Part shown: piece after piece, positions 26,421 through 36,302 of the stretch | How the letters are laid out: the number at the start of each line of letters is the position of its first letter | Position numbering within the stretch: position 1 is the first letter of the stretch | Origin: Apilactobacillus waqarii | GTDB taxonomy: Bacteria; Bacillota; Bacilli; Lactobacillales; Lactobacillaceae | Assembly (NCBI RefSeq): GCF_019061205.1 | Contig: NZ_JAHQYH010000001.1 | Location: 209,392-273,391, forward strand | Length of the DNA stretch: 64,000 nt | Direction: 5' to 3' | Made by a program: the position numbers and the translations under genes | Notes under the pieces: model-generated | Database searches by the model: none | Seen by the model: the letters and a program-made list of their open reading frames with translations, nothing else | Told to the model about the DNA's origin: nothing

Positions 26421-26446
26421 AAATAGCCAAAACCAAGGTTTTGACT
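26421..26446 (-). terminator. Terminator between ecsB and trmB
   Basis: On the minus strand AGTCAAAACC and GGTTTTGGCT pair almost directly, with a very small loop. ATTTTTT follows. It would end the ecsAB transcript. Confidence 0.65.
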
Positions 26447-26522
26447 AATTAAATCTGCCAAATGTTCTATTTTTATTCTGTTAACTATTTTACTGGCTTT
26501 TTAATAGCTACGTCAAGCAACA

Positions 26523-27734
26523 TCAGTAATTTGAACTGGCTTTTTTTATTTTCTTCGGTACATATATTTTAATCAATAAAATCCACTCAATAACTAACGC
26601 CAAGAATAACATTAATGACCCTAATAAATTAAACATGAAGATTGAACCAATCATCAATACGATAATAACTAAAATCATTATCTTGCCAATCACGTTGGTA
26701 AACGACTTTACTTGTAGATCAAAGTTAATTGGATACAAGGATGTAAAGACATTATCCTCGAAGTTAGTAAAGTATGGAATCAGTTGAAACACAATCAAAT
26801 ACATAAATAGCATTGCAATTAAAATTGCCATCCAGTCTAGTTTAATTGCTCCAATGATGATTGCGCCAAGAATAGAAACTCGTGTCAATAAACCACTAAT
26901 TTCCTTATCTCTAACTATTCCTCTTGAATATAGGACTGAATAAACGTCATTATTGAATATTTTAAACATTGAATCAAGATAGCTGCGTCTCTTAACCGCT
27001 CCTTGCATGTTTTCAACATCGGTAAACATGTTAAAGAATCGATTAAGGCTATTTTCATGACTTTCCGTCTTTTCAATCACCACTTGCCAATTAATGCTTT
27101 GTTGTTTGAGTTTAGCAACTAATAAATGAGACAAAATCAACACCACAATGCCAATTATCACACCCACATAAACATTAAAATAAGTAGCTAAAGCAACAAC
27201 CACCAATGGAATAATCACACGGTAGAATATTTTATTATTCAAAAAATTGCCGTTGTGATGGTAGTTATCAGTCATTTGAAAGTTTAAAAGCATCATCTTT
27301 AAAACGACCAAGATTACTAAAAACATCAAAGTCAAAGCAATGTTAATAGTCACCATTGTCTTTTCAATAAATGGAATCATGATAAACCATGCCACAATTT
27401 GGACAATGACTGCTATGGACTTCGAGTATCTTAAGCCACTGCGTAGAAAGGCAAAGAATTCTTTTTCCTTTGGTAACCAGAACACGAAGTCGGCTCTTTT
27501 TACAAAAGTAACCAAATTATTTAATTGAATAACAACTAATAAAAGAACCACTAAGACTAGTTTTTCCCACCATTGTCCGGCTTGAAGATGTTTAATAAAC
27601 ATCGCGTATTGATATCCAATCCCACCAATGATAAACATTAACGCAATCACAAAGAAATCATTAAATACATATCTTAAATACTTGGACATTTGCGTGAAAT
27701 GGGCTTGCAAACGCTGATTAAAAAGACTATTCAT
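26523..27734 (-). CDS. ecsB: ABC transporter permease EcsB
   Basis: EcsB is the membrane subunit of the Ecs ABC transporter. In Bacillus, ecs mutations affect exoenzyme secretion and intramembrane proteolysis. The 403-residue protein has about eight hydrophobic segments and the N-terminal LFNQRLQAHFTQMSKYLRYVFNDFF typical of EcsB. I start at MNSLFNQ, which overlaps the end of ecsA, with AAGGA in the ecsA coding region. The transported substrate is unknown. Confidence 0.88.
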   Translation of the reverse strand: MNSLFNQRLQAHFTQMSKYLRYVFNDFFVIALMFIIGGIGYQYAMFIKHLQAGQWWEKLVLVVLLLVVIQLNNLVTFVKRADFVFWLPKEKEFFAFLRSGLRYSKSIAVIVQIVAWFIMIPFIEKTMVTINIALTLMFLVILVVLKMMLLNFQMTDNYHHNGNFLNNKIFYRVIIPLVVVALATYFNVYVGVIIGIVVLILSHLLVAKLKQQSINWQVVIEKTESHENSLNRFFNMFTDVENMQGAVKRRSYLDSMFKIFNNDVYSVLYSRGIVRDKEISGLLTRVSILGAIIIGAIKLDWMAILIAMLFMYLIVFQLIPYFTNFEDNVFTSLYPINFDLQVKSFTNVIGKIMILVIIVLMIGSIFMFNLLGSLMLFLALVIEWILLIKIYVPKKIKKASSNY

Positions 27735-28464
27735 TAGCTTCTTCCTTTGCAAGTTTCAAGTAAATATCATTTAAGGAACTATCTTTGCTACCAAATTCGT
27801 CTTGTAGTTTTTCAATATTTCCTTCTGTTCTGATTTGCCCATTGTGAATCAAAACAAAACGATCACAAAATCTTTCAGCTGTATCTAGTACATGGGTAGA
27901 CATTAAAATGCTGCTACCCTTTTTCTTTTGTTCTTCAATTAGGTTAAGCAAGTCATTTACTGCGACCGGGTCCAAACCTAAGAATGGTTCATCAATAACA
28001 AATAATTTGGCATTTGTGATAAACGCACAAAGAATCATCACCTTTTGACGCATTCCCTTTGAGAAATTGATTGGGAACCATTCAAGTTTATTTTCTAGTC
28101 GAAACATCTTTAGCATCTTATTAGCATCTTTCCATGCAGCTTGTTCGTCTAGGTCATAAGCCTTAATGGTAGTTTCAATATGTTCTTTTAAGGTTAGTTC
28201 TTTATATAAAACCGGAAATTCCGGGATATATGCAATTTGTTTCTTATATTCTTCGATATCATCTTGCATTGCGATTCCATTAATCTTAATTGATCCAGAA
28301 AATGGTCTTAACAATCCAATGACATGATTAATTGTGGTTGACTTCCCTGCACCATTTAAACCGATTAATCCGACTAATTCGCCGTCTTTTACGTCAAATG
28401 ATACATCTTTTAGTACTGGAATTCGTGAGTATCCACCCACTAAATTATCCACTTTTAATGACAC
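27727..28464 (-). CDS. ecsA: ABC transporter ATP-binding protein EcsA
   Basis: EcsA is the ATPase partner of EcsB. The 245 residues include Walker A GLNGAGKST near residue 36, a signature loop written FSKGMRQKV, Walker B LFVIDEPFLGLDP and the switch histidine in STHVLD. It is divergent from hit, and the following prsA is the foldase whose clients Ecs mutants secrete poorly. This is the same neighbourhood as in Bacillus. Confidence 0.92.
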   Translation of the reverse strand: MSLKVDNLVGGYSRIPVLKDVSFDVKDGELVGLIGLNGAGKSTTINHVIGLLRPFSGSIKINGIAMQDDIEEYKKQIAYIPEFPVLYKELTLKEHIETTIKAYDLDEQAAWKDANKMLKMFRLENKLEWFPINFSKGMRQKVMILCAFITNAKLFVIDEPFLGLDPVAVNDLLNLIEEQKKKGSSILMSTHVLDTAERFCDRFVLIHNGQIRTEGNIEKLQDEFGSKDSSLNDIYLKLAKEEANE

Positions 28465-28508
28465 GGAATATCACCCCTATGAAATTTATTAACGTCAATT
28501 ATATCACA

Positions 28509-28517
28509 AGTTCCTTT
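28509..28517 (-). promoter_or_regulatory. Extended -10 promoter for ecsAB
   Basis: Approximate position, about 45 bases before the ecsA start on the minus strand: TGATATAAT (TGnTATAAT) in CTTGTGATATAATTGACG. The -35 region is poor. The plus strand of the same gap carries a second TATAAT near 28545 that could serve hit. Confidence 0.4.
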
Positions 28518-28577
28518 AAGCTTAATTTATGTTAATATGTATATAATCACAGTAATATCAAAGAAAGGAAGAATAAT

Positions 28578-29006
28578 ATGAGTGATTGTGTATTCTGCAA
28601 AATAATTGATGGTGAAATTCCTAGCTACACTATTTACGAAGATGAATATGTGAAAGCATTCTTGGACATTTCACAAGCTACACCTGGTCACACTTTAGTT
28701 GTGCCAAAAAAACATGTTGCTAATATCTACGAATATGATGAAAAGCTTGCTGAAAAAGTATTTTCAAGAATTCCTAAGATTGCTAGAGCGATTCAAAAAT
28801 CAGCTCCAGACATTTTAGGAATGAACATCGTAAATAACAATGGTGAATTGGCATATCAATCTGTGTTCCATTCACATTTCCACCTTATTCCTAGATATAG
28901 TGAAAACGATGGCTTCTCTATGAGCTTTCAAGACAACTCAGATAAGTACAATGAAGAAGCTTTTGAACAAATTAAAGCAAATATTATTAGTTCATTGGAG
29001 GAATAA
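28578..29006 (+). CDS. hit: HIT family protein
   Basis: This is a 142-residue histidine-triad nucleotide hydrolase with the CVFCKI N-terminus, zinc-type cysteines and the triad HSHFHLIPR near residue 97. Members hydrolyse adenosine phosphoramidates; the in vivo substrate is uncertain. GAAAGGAAG precedes the ATG. It forms a small plus-strand run with a YhaH-like gene and prsA. Confidence 0.92.
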   Translation: MSDCVFCKIIDGEIPSYTIYEDEYVKAFLDISQATPGHTLVVPKKHVANIYEYDEKLAEKVFSRIPKIARAIQKSAPDILGMNIVNNNGELAYQSVFHSHFHLIPRYSENDGFSMSFQDNSDKYNEEAFEQIKANIISSLEE

Positions 29007-29008
29007 GC

Positions 29009-29320
29009 ATGATTAAATCAATGCTAAAGCTACTAGGATTATCTGCAGCTGGTTTGGCCGCTTATCTAGTTGTTACTAAACGCGATCCAAAAGAATTTGC
29101 CAACAGTGTTTATTCATCTACTAAGGATAAAATCAATGGCGTTTCAAACGTTTTAGATCAAAAAAATAAGCTAACTGCTAACATCTCAAAGTTACAGGAT
29201 GAAGTTAGTAAGTCAAAGCCTACTATTGCAGCTATGCAAAGAGATATTGATGAATATCAATTCAAAATCAATCCGCACGTAGATTTAATTAACCAAAGAA
29301 TTAATAATATCACCAAATAA
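29009..29320 (+). CDS. YhaH/YtxH-like small membrane protein
   Basis: This is a 103-residue protein with one N-terminal membrane segment (residues 5-22, LKLLGLSAAGLAAYLVV) and a long charged helix that is likely coiled coil. It begins three bases after the hit stop, with GGAGG inside the end of hit. Its place between hit and prsA matches yhaH in Bacillus. The role is unknown. Confidence 0.75.
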   Translation: MIKSMLKLLGLSAAGLAAYLVVTKRDPKEFANSVYSSTKDKINGVSNVLDQKNKLTANISKLQDEVSKSKPTIAAMQRDIDEYQFKINPHVDLINQRINNITK

Positions 29321-29424
29321 ATTTAAAAATTTCTTAAGTTTTTTTGTGATAAAATTTACTATGTGTTAACGTAAAACTATCAGTTAATGATAGATAAAAT
29401 AAAGAAATGGATGTGTATTACATT

Positions 29425-30309
29425 ATGAATAAAAAAGTTCTAGTTGGACTTGCCGGTGCATTACTAAGTGTTTCATTAGTTGCCTGTGGTGATAAGACTG
29501 TTGCCGTTACTAACGGTGGTAAGATTACCCAAAGCGAATACTACAGCAGCATGAAGAACACTTCAAACGGTAAACAAGTTCTACAACAAATGATTTTAGA
29601 CAAGGTATTGAACAAAGAATATGGTAGCAAAGTTTCTTCATCAGAAGTAAACGCTCAATACAACCAATACAAGAGTCAATACGGTTCAGAATTTGAAACT
29701 TTACTTGAACAACAAGGTTTAACTACTACTAGTTTCAAGAACCAACTAAAATCTAACCTACTTCTAAAGGCAGCCGTTAGAGCTAACATTTCATACTCAA
29801 CTGCTGACCTAAAGAAACAATTCAAGAGCTACCAACCAAAGGTTACTGTTAACGAAATTTTAGTATCTGACAAGAAGACTGCTGAAAAAGTTATTTCAGA
29901 ACTTAAGGATGGTAAGAAGTTCTCAGATCTTGCTAAGAAGTACTCAAAAGACACTTCAAACAAAAACAAGTCAGGTCGTGTAACTCCATTTGATAACACT
30001 GACTCAAGCATCGATTCAGCATTTAGAAAAGCTGCTTACAAGCTATCAAACGGTGAATACACTAAGACACCTGTTAAGACTCAATACGGATACCAAATCA
30101 TCCAAATGGTTAACCACCCTAAGAAGGGATCATACAGTGACCACATCAATGATTTAAAGGATCAAATTGCTACTTCTAAGTTAAGCGACAGCACTACTCT
30201 AAAGAGCGTTGTAACTAAGGTTCTTAAGAATGGTGGAGTTGAAATTAAGGATAAGGACTTACAAAACATCCTATCATCATACTTAACTAGCTCATCAAGC
30301 AGTAAATAA
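29425..30309 (+). CDS. prsA: Foldase lipoprotein PrsA (peptidyl-prolyl isomerase)
   Basis: PrsA folds secreted proteins at the outer face of the membrane. The 294-residue protein starts with a lipoprotein signal ending in the lipobox LVAC (Cys 21). A SurA-like N-terminal domain follows, then a parvulin domain with [19 protein letters not shown] and QYGYQIIQM, and a Ser-rich tail. I start at the ATG giving [11 protein letters not shown] because it yields a proper lipoprotein signal. Six codons upstream is another ATG without a better ribosome site. EcsAB next door also bears on secretion. Confidence 0.92.
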   Translation: MNKKVLVGLAGALLSVSLVACGDKTVAVTNGGKITQSEYYSSMKNTSNGKQVLQQMILDKVLNKEYGSKVSSSEVNAQYNQYKSQYGSEFETLLEQQGLTTTSFKNQLKSNLLLKAAVRANISYSTADLKKQFKSYQPKVTVNEILVSDKKTAEKVISELKDGKKFSDLAKKYSKDTSNKNKSGRVTPFDNTDSSIDSAFRKAAYKLSNGEYTKTPVKTQYGYQIIQMVNHPKKGSYSDHINDLKDQIATSKLSDSTTLKSVVTKVLKNGGVEIKDKDLQNILSSYLTSSSSSK

Positions 30310-30316
30310 TAGTTAA

Positions 30317-30352
30317 ATAAAAAAGACTCCGGAATTTCCGGAGTCTTTTTTA
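30317..30352. terminator. Bidirectional terminator prsA / yhaN
   Basis: The stem AAAAGACTCCGG/CCGGAGTCTTTT has a five-base loop and is flanked by T-runs on both strands. It lies between the convergent prsA and yhaN genes. Confidence 0.95.
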
Positions 30353-32842
30353 GTATTCATTTAAATTTAGTACTGCCTTGTCATCTACTAGTTTTAAGAT
30401 ATCAGAATCACAAGTAACATAAATTACCTGCATTGATTCGCTGATATTATCTAATAGCTTAATTGCATTACCTGTTCGTTGTTGATCGAACTCAGTTAGT
30501 CCATCATCAATGATTAATGGCAAACGATAGTCTCTACCGAATACCACAGAAAGTGACAGAATCAACGCAAGATATAGTTGTTCAATTGTCCCTCTGGATA
30601 GTTCTCCAGCATCAAATTGAACCTTATCATCCCTAGTCACCTTTAACTTACTCTTGTAGTAAGTAATTCCCGTGTATCTATTATCGGTCAGAATTGCAAA
30701 GAATTCCTTTGCCTTGGATTCGAATAACGGAATTCTATCAGCAGTCGCAATGTTCAATGATTCATCAATCCAGGAATTAGCCAATTTCATGCTCATCCAT
30801 TGATCAACCATTTCATTAATTTCTGCTTCTAAATTACTTTGTTTTTGCACTAGTTCATTGTAGGTTCCATCAGCAATCACATGTTTCAACTGAATGTTTA
30901 AGCTTTCTAATTGTTGGGATGCATCTAGTAATGATTGTTTTTCAGTAGTCATTTCTGCATCCGCTGCATTCAATTGATTCTCCAATTCAGTTACGTCATT
31001 AAAAGTATCTAAAGCCTTTATATCATCATCGGTAATTTGATCCTTAACATTTTGTAACTGGGCTGCTTTAATTGAATGATTTCTTTGTTGTTCCACAATC
31101 TCTTTAAATTCATCACCGTTATCAACTTTTCTAGTATTTAAGAATTCAGAGTAGTCCTTCTTATACTGGATTTGTTTATCGATTAATGATGATTTTTGTT
31201 GGAGATAGTTTTGCAATTGATTATTGTTTCGTAAATTAATCGCATTTTCTTCATTCATCTTATTTAGATAAGTACGAATTTGTGAAAGCTGATTATCAAA
31301 TGAATCATTAATGTTAAGGCCACTATATACTCGTTGCCATTCAGCAAAGTATGCTTTTAGACCCTCATTTAGTTGATTCATTTCTTCTTCATACTTATCC
31401 TTTTGATTATTATCTTGAGTCTTACGAACTAAGTACTTTTGTTCTGATAACCAATCATCAACGTTTTCAGCATTAAAGGAATACTTATTACCATAATCTA
31501 CTAATTGACTATTTAATGCGTCAAGTTTTTGATTAGAATGACTATCTTCATTTTTCTTAAACTTAACGGATCCGGTATAAATACCACTCAAGAGTAGCAC
31601 AATAATCCCAACGAGTTTTAATGCTCCCGGTAGTACAGTAAGCATTGCGATTCCAATAACTACACCAATTAAACCAATGATAGAAAAACTATTAGATGGC
31701 TTTTGCTTTCTTGTTTGAATTTCAGCAAGTTGTTGTTTAATGCTTTCAATTTCAACGATATCATCCCTGCTAGCAACAACCTGTTGACTATCTTGGCGAT
31801 CAATCTCGTTAATCATTGATTGGTTAACGCTTAACTGATTGATTTGTTCATTCACCTTGGAGAATGATTGAACCAGTTTATCAATTTCAGTCTTGTAATC
31901 ATTGAACTTCTTCAAATCATCATCGTTGTTCATTGAGGCATTTAATTGGTTAATGGATTTTTCGATACTATCGATTTGTTGATTGATTAAAAATAGGTGA
32001 TTGGTTAATTCATTAAATTTTTTAACATCGTCATCAGCAAATCCATCTTTGAATTCAAATTTATCTTGTTTTAAAGATGAAAGTTGTTGATAGACTGGCC
32101 AAACCTGTTTGAAATGATTTAACTGAGTTAGTTTCTTTTCTAACTCACTAACCTTTTGCTTAGATTGATTCATGGATGCTTCTAAAGAATTATTTTGACT
32201 AATTAATTGGTTGTAGTCATTTAAACTATTCTTGCTTTCAGCAATCTTGTCCAATAAATCATCGTATTCTTTAAGCTTTTGATTCAAAGGTGGCTTACGA
32301 CCTGTTGGCGCGTATAAGTCCTTTGCTTCTTTATCAAACTTATCTCTTAGCTCTAACCATTGGTCACTTCCAACAAACCCAACCTTTTGAATGCGACTAA
32401 CTAATTCATTTTTACTCAACTTAGAAATTTGTTTAATATCTAAATCACCAAAATAAAATAGTTGTTCGAAGGTATCTCGATCAATGGGACCTAAAATCTT
32501 TTCTAAAATTTCATTTGAGGTTTGCATATCATTATCAATATCGTAAACTGATAATTCTCCACCATGAGTTCCGGCAATTCTAGTTAGAATAAAGTGACGA
32601 TTGTCATCGGTGGTGATTGTTAGTTTACCACCATATGATTTAGTGTCTCGTGGAATATATTGTTCATATGCACTTCCACGTCCATCGACATAACCAAACA
32701 AAATTCCTTCAATCAGGCTAAGCAAAGTTGTTTTCCCTGCTTCATTGTTACCAAATATGATTTGTAGGTTGTCATCATTAAAATCAAAGGATACGTCGTG
32801 CCATTTTCCATAACCTAGCACTTCTAACTTATTAATCTTCAT
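30350..32842 (-). CDS. yhaN: SbcC-like ATPase YhaN
   Basis: This is an 830-residue SMC/Rad50-like ATPase, probably the partner of the YhaO nuclease-like protein. The N-terminal half-domain has Walker A GNNEAGKTTLL near residue 33. Long coiled coils follow, and near residues 385-420 there is a hydrophobic hairpin (IGLIGVVIGIAMLTVLP then LVGIIVLLLSGIY). The second coil leads to the C-terminal half with LSRGTIEQLYLAL (signature) and LIIDDGLTEFD (Walker B). The start MKINKLEVLGYGKW overlaps the end of yhaO. The membrane-like segment at the coil apex is odd for Rad50-type proteins. Confidence 0.85.
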   Translation of the reverse strand: MKINKLEVLGYGKWHDVSFDFNDDNLQIIFGNNEAGKTTLLSLIEGILFGYVDGRGSAYEQYIPRDTKSYGGKLTITTDDNRHFILTRIAGTHGGELSVYDIDNDMQTSNEILEKILGPIDRDTFEQLFYFGDLDIKQISKLSKNELVSRIQKVGFVGSDQWLELRDKFDKEAKDLYAPTGRKPPLNQKLKEYDDLLDKIAESKNSLNDYNQLISQNNSLEASMNQSKQKVSELEKKLTQLNHFKQVWPVYQQLSSLKQDKFEFKDGFADDDVKKFNELTNHLFLINQQIDSIEKSINQLNASMNNDDDLKKFNDYKTEIDKLVQSFSKVNEQINQLSVNQSMINEIDRQDSQQVVASRDDIVEIESIKQQLAEIQTRKQKPSNSFSIIGLIGVVIGIAMLTVLPGALKLVGIIVLLLSGIYTGSVKFKKNEDSHSNQKLDALNSQLVDYGNKYSFNAENVDDWLSEQKYLVRKTQDNNQKDKYEEEMNQLNEGLKAYFAEWQRVYSGLNINDSFDNQLSQIRTYLNKMNEENAINLRNNNQLQNYLQQKSSLIDKQIQYKKDYSEFLNTRKVDNGDEFKEIVEQQRNHSIKAAQLQNVKDQITDDDIKALDTFNDVTELENQLNAADAEMTTEKQSLLDASQQLESLNIQLKHVIADGTYNELVQKQSNLEAEINEMVDQWMSMKLANSWIDESLNIATADRIPLFESKAKEFFAILTDNRYTGITYYKSKLKVTRDDKVQFDAGELSRGTIEQLYLALILSLSVVFGRDYRLPLIIDDGLTEFDQQRTGNAIKLLDNISESMQVIYVTCDSDILKLVDDKAVLNLNEY

Positions 32843-34019
32843 ACGTATCCTCCTTTCCACCTAGCAGTTTCATTTTTGTTTGTTCCATCAAATCTTCTTT
32901 GGATTCATCCAAATGTTGAGCAATAAAATCATACTTACGTAATGATTTAGAAACGGAACTGATTTCATCTTCAGAGAACACCTTTTCCTGTGCCTCATCC
33001 CAAATGTCTTGGTCAATTGATGACATCTTTTGATCATCGCTCAATCTGACGTTAATTTCATAAATCCATGCATTTAATTGTTCATAGTCCTTACTCAACG
33101 CATTGGTAACTCGATATTCTAAGTCCTGTCTTTGACCATCAGAAATTGGGTTATTCAAGATGAGGTTCAAACTAATTAATTGCATATTTTCATACTTATG
33201 ACCCATTAAAACTTGTAGGATATGATTTTTGGCACTTTCAACGTCAACAAAATCCATGCTTAAATCAAGTGTTAACCAATCGATTAATGATGTGGCGTGG
33301 AATTGTGCTTCCAACTTTCCACTTTCATCATCAACTAATAGGTATCCCTTATCGCCTGGTTCGTTTTTATGTCTTCCCTGAATGTTACCAGAATAAAATA
33401 CCAGTGGGTTTTCATTTAGTTGTTGGCGTTTGTGAATATGACCTAATGCCCAATAGTCATATTTCTTGCTTATAAGGTCTTCTAACGAGAATGGAGCATA
33501 ATGATCCCCTGTTTGTTCCAAACCACCGTGTAGCATCCCTATTTGCACGTCTACATCATTTTTCACTGGATATTCGTCAATTTTCTTGTCTGTAATCCAT
33601 TTATTGGCATAACTAAAACCGGTAATGGCTATTTTTTTACCATCTAAAGTAAATGTTTTGGTTTCAACTTCGTTACCAAAGACATGAACGTTGTCAGGGA
33701 ATGATACTGATTCTTTTTGCATATCAAAATAATCATGATTTCCATAAATCATGTATACGTCAATATTGTGTTCATTTAGCTTTTGCATTTGCGACTGAAA
33801 GAAATCATAAGTCTTAGGGGTTTGATTGTCTCGATCAAACAAGTCACCGGCCAACAATACGAAATCAACATCGTATTCAATGGCATCATTTACAATTCTT
33901 TCAAATGATTTAAAGGTAGAATCATATATTTGTTTCCATAATCCATTTGGAGTTTCATCATTCTTCAAACCCTTAAACGGACTCTCCAAATGTAAATCAG
34001 CGGCATGAATAAATTTCAA
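32832..34019 (-). CDS. yhaO: Metallophosphoesterase YhaO (SbcD-like)
   Basis: This is a 395-residue calcineurin-like phosphoesterase related to SbcD/Mre11 nucleases. Metal-binding motifs are HAADLHLES (motif I), LLAGDLFD (II), YGNHDYFD (III), MLHGG (IV) and GHIHKR (V). The start is TTG (LKFIHAADLH), with AAAGGAG eight bases upstream. An ATG 15 codons earlier lies inside the terminator of the preceding gene and is rejected. It is coupled to yhaN by an overlap, suggesting an SbcCD-like complex. Confidence 0.88.
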   Translation of the reverse strand: MKFIHAADLHLESPFKGLKNDETPNGLWKQIYDSTFKSFERIVNDAIEYDVDFVLLAGDLFDRDNQTPKTYDFFQSQMQKLNEHNIDVYMIYGNHDYFDMQKESVSFPDNVHVFGNEVETKTFTLDGKKIAITGFSYANKWITDKKIDEYPVKNDVDVQIGMLHGGLEQTGDHYAPFSLEDLISKKYDYWALGHIHKRQQLNENPLVFYSGNIQGRHKNEPGDKGYLLVDDESGKLEAQFHATSLIDWLTLDLSMDFVDVESAKNHILQVLMGHKYENMQLISLNLILNNPISDGQRQDLEYRVTNALSKDYEQLNAWIYEINVRLSDDQKMSSIDQDIWDEAQEKVFSEDEISSVSKSLRKYDFIAQHLDESKEDLMEQTKMKLLGGKEDTYED

Positions 34020-34040
34020 TTTAACTACTCCTTTAACTAA

Positions 34041-34078
34041 AAACGTCGTATCACTTAATAACAATGATACGACGTTTT
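34041..34078 (-). terminator. Terminator after the class A PBP gene
   Basis: A long perfect stem, AAACGTCGTATCA with TGATACGACGTTT, has an 11-base loop and a T-run on the minus strand. It separates the PBP gene from yhaO. Confidence 0.93.
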
Positions 34079-34094
34079 ATATTAATTGGTCAAT

Positions 34095-36188
34095 TTAGTC
34101 TCCAACAAATTTCTTGGCATCATTCCACCAATTACTTGCGTTCTTCTTTAAATTGTCCCAACCTTTTCCAAGACTCTTTGATACTTGGTTGGCACCGTCA
34201 GAAACACTATCCCAGAAACTAGAATCAGAAGAGCTGTTAGCCTTCTTTTCTTGTGAATCCATATAAGCGGCATCTTTAACACTAAAGTTATTGTTACCAG
34301 TAGTTGGTAAAATTTGTTGCAACTCGGTCTTAAACAATGGTCCTACCCCAGTTCCACTTAGGTTTTCCAAGTGATGCCCGGCGTTGGTATTATCAAAACC
34401 TTCCCAGGTAGCAACAACCACTTTTGGTGTGTATCCAATAATCCATTTATCTCTTGTAGCATCTGAGTCACCGGTGTTATCGGCTTCAGTACTACCAGTT
34501 TTTCCGGCAATTGAGTATCCACTTGGTTTAGCGGATGCCCCAGTACCGTTATCGAAGACACCTAGCATCATACTAGTCATCTTATTAGCGACATCTTTTG
34601 ACATTACCTTCTTAGAAGTTACTGATTCATTATTAACAATTACATTTCCTGAAGAATCAACAATCTTTCTAATGTAATGAGGTGTAGTCATGTTACCTTC
34701 ATTTGCAAACGCGGTATAAGCTCCTGCCATTTGTTGTGGTGATACACCCGTAGATAGACCACCTAAGGCTAATGCAAGGTTCTTGTCCTTCTTTTGAACA
34801 GGTAGACCAAATGACTTAACCGATTCATAACCCTTGTCGACACCAATCTTATGAAGCAACCATACAGCTGGTGCATTCATACTTTGCGCTAACGCGGTGT
34901 ACATAGGAACAGTTCCTGTATATACGTTGTTGTAGTTTTCTGGTGTGTACTTGTTAGAACCATATGATGTCTTCTTATTTTGAAGCATGTCATTGTAGTT
35001 ATAACCGTTTTCCAAAGCCGGTGTGTAAACAGCTAGTGGTTTAATGGTTGAACCTGGTTGACGTTTAATTTGAGTCGCACGGTTGTACCCACGGAATACG
35101 TGTTGACCACGTCCACCAACCACAGCAGTAACTCCACCGGTACTTGGATTCAACGCAATGGAAGCCGCTTGGACCTTAGTACCATCAGAAGCGTTGCTTG
35201 GGAAGTTACTATCGTTATCAAAATCATCTTGCATACTGTTTTGTTGATCTTGATTTAGCGTTGTATAAATCTTGTATCCTCTGTTCATGATGTCTGATTC
35301 GGACAATCCATACTTATTAATCGCTTCGTCAATCACAGCATCGAAGTAGTATGGGTACTTATAACCATCCTTGTATTGGTAGGTATTCTTTACTTGGATT
35401 GGTGTCTTCTTTAGCTTGTTTGCTTCTGATTGACTAATCTTATTGTTATCAGCCATCAATTGTAAAACAACGTTTCTTCTATCCAATGCTAACTTGGGGT
35501 GATCAACAGGATTGTATGCACTTGGATTAGTTAGCATTCCTGCAATCACAGCAGCATCTTGGACGGGTAAATCCTTAGCATCCATTCCAAAATAACGTCT
35601 TGATGCATCTTCAACACCATAGACACCATTTCCGAAGTATGAGTTATTCATGTACATAGTTAAAATTTGATTCTTGCTGTATACATTTTCAACTTGAATG
35701 GATAAGAATAGTTCTTTTAACTTTCTGCTGAAAGTTTGTTGTTGGGTTAAGTATGCATTCTTTACCAATTGTTGAGTAAGAGTACTTCCACCACCACTAA
35801 TGTAGTCACGACGCATAATCTTGTTCTTGACCATTAATAGCATCGCACGGCCAAATCCCTTAACAGAAAAACCGTGTTCATTGTAGAAGTTTCTATCTTC
35901 AGTTGATAGGATTGCGTTTGGAATATTCGGTGAAATATCCTTAAATCCAACGTATGTTCCTTTTTGTGAATAGATTTTACCGGCTTTTTTATTATTACCA
36001 TCGTAAATTACGGTAGATTGTTCCAAAGATGATTGCAGGTCTTGAACATGCGTGGTCTTTGCAACAAATGTGCAATAAGCACTCATTACAAAAAATAGTA
36101 ATAAAAACATGACGATAATCCAACGAGTTAGTTGGTATCGGTGCCAAATCTTTTTAAAAGCACTTTTTGGTTTTTTATCATTTTTCAT
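34095..36188 (-). CDS. Class A penicillin-binding protein (transglycosylase/transpeptidase)
   Basis: This bifunctional enzyme polymerises and cross-links peptidoglycan. The 697-residue protein has one N-terminal membrane anchor (about 20-42) and a GT51 transglycosylase domain with EDRNFYNEHGFS and GGSTLTQQLVKN. The transpeptidase domain has STIK (Ser about 378), SMN and KTGS (about 561). The tail is Ser/Lys/Trp-rich and probably disordered. It is of the PBP1A/PBP2A type; I cannot decide which by eye. A promoter and terminator suggest a single-gene unit. Confidence 0.93.
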   Translation of the reverse strand: MKNDKKPKSAFKKIWHRYQLTRWIIVMFLLLFFVMSAYCTFVAKTTHVQDLQSSLEQSTVIYDGNNKKAGKIYSQKGTYVGFKDISPNIPNAILSTEDRNFYNEHGFSVKGFGRAMLLMVKNKIMRRDYISGGGSTLTQQLVKNAYLTQQQTFSRKLKELFLSIQVENVYSKNQILTMYMNNSYFGNGVYGVEDASRRYFGMDAKDLPVQDAAVIAGMLTNPSAYNPVDHPKLALDRRNVVLQLMADNNKISQSEANKLKKTPIQVKNTYQYKDGYKYPYYFDAVIDEAINKYGLSESDIMNRGYKIYTTLNQDQQNSMQDDFDNDSNFPSNASDGTKVQAASIALNPSTGGVTAVVGGRGQHVFRGYNRATQIKRQPGSTIKPLAVYTPALENGYNYNDMLQNKKTSYGSNKYTPENYNNVYTGTVPMYTALAQSMNAPAVWLLHKIGVDKGYESVKSFGLPVQKKDKNLALALGGLSTGVSPQQMAGAYTAFANEGNMTTPHYIRKIVDSSGNVIVNNESVTSKKVMSKDVANKMTSMMLGVFDNGTGASAKPSGYSIAGKTGSTEADNTGDSDATRDKWIIGYTPKVVVATWEGFDNTNAGHHLENLSGTGVGPLFKTELQQILPTTGNNNFSVKDAAYMDSQEKKANSSSDSSFWDSVSDGANQVSKSLGKGWDNLKKNASNWWNDAKKFVGD

Positions 36189-36217
36189 CTAGTATGATTA
36201 CTCCTTCACTGATGATG

Positions 36218-36245
36218 ATATTAATACTATTTTAACCCAAATCAA
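36218..36245 (-). promoter_or_regulatory. Promoter of the class A PBP gene
   Basis: TTGATT (36240-36245) and TAATAT (36218-36223) are separated by 16 bases on the minus strand, 30 bases before the start codon. Confidence 0.5.
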
Positions 36246-36261
36246 CTCTAATTGGTAAAAT

Positions 36262-36297
36262 AAAAAACAGATTTAACTAATTGTTAAACCTGTTTTC
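36262..36297 (-). terminator. Terminator of argS
   Basis: On the minus strand ACAGGTTTAAC pairs with GTTAAATCTGT and is followed by TTTT. It lies just after the argS stop. Confidence 0.85.
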
Positions 36298-36302
36298 TTT
36301 AA

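Noticed and set aside
29369..29390. Small CTATCA/TGATAG hairpin upstream of prsA
   Set aside because: The stem is only six pairs and no T-run or regulator motif is attached.
34358..36100. Several plus-strand frames inside the class A PBP gene
   Set aside because: They are antisense shadows; the minus strand encodes a full-length PBP with all motifs.
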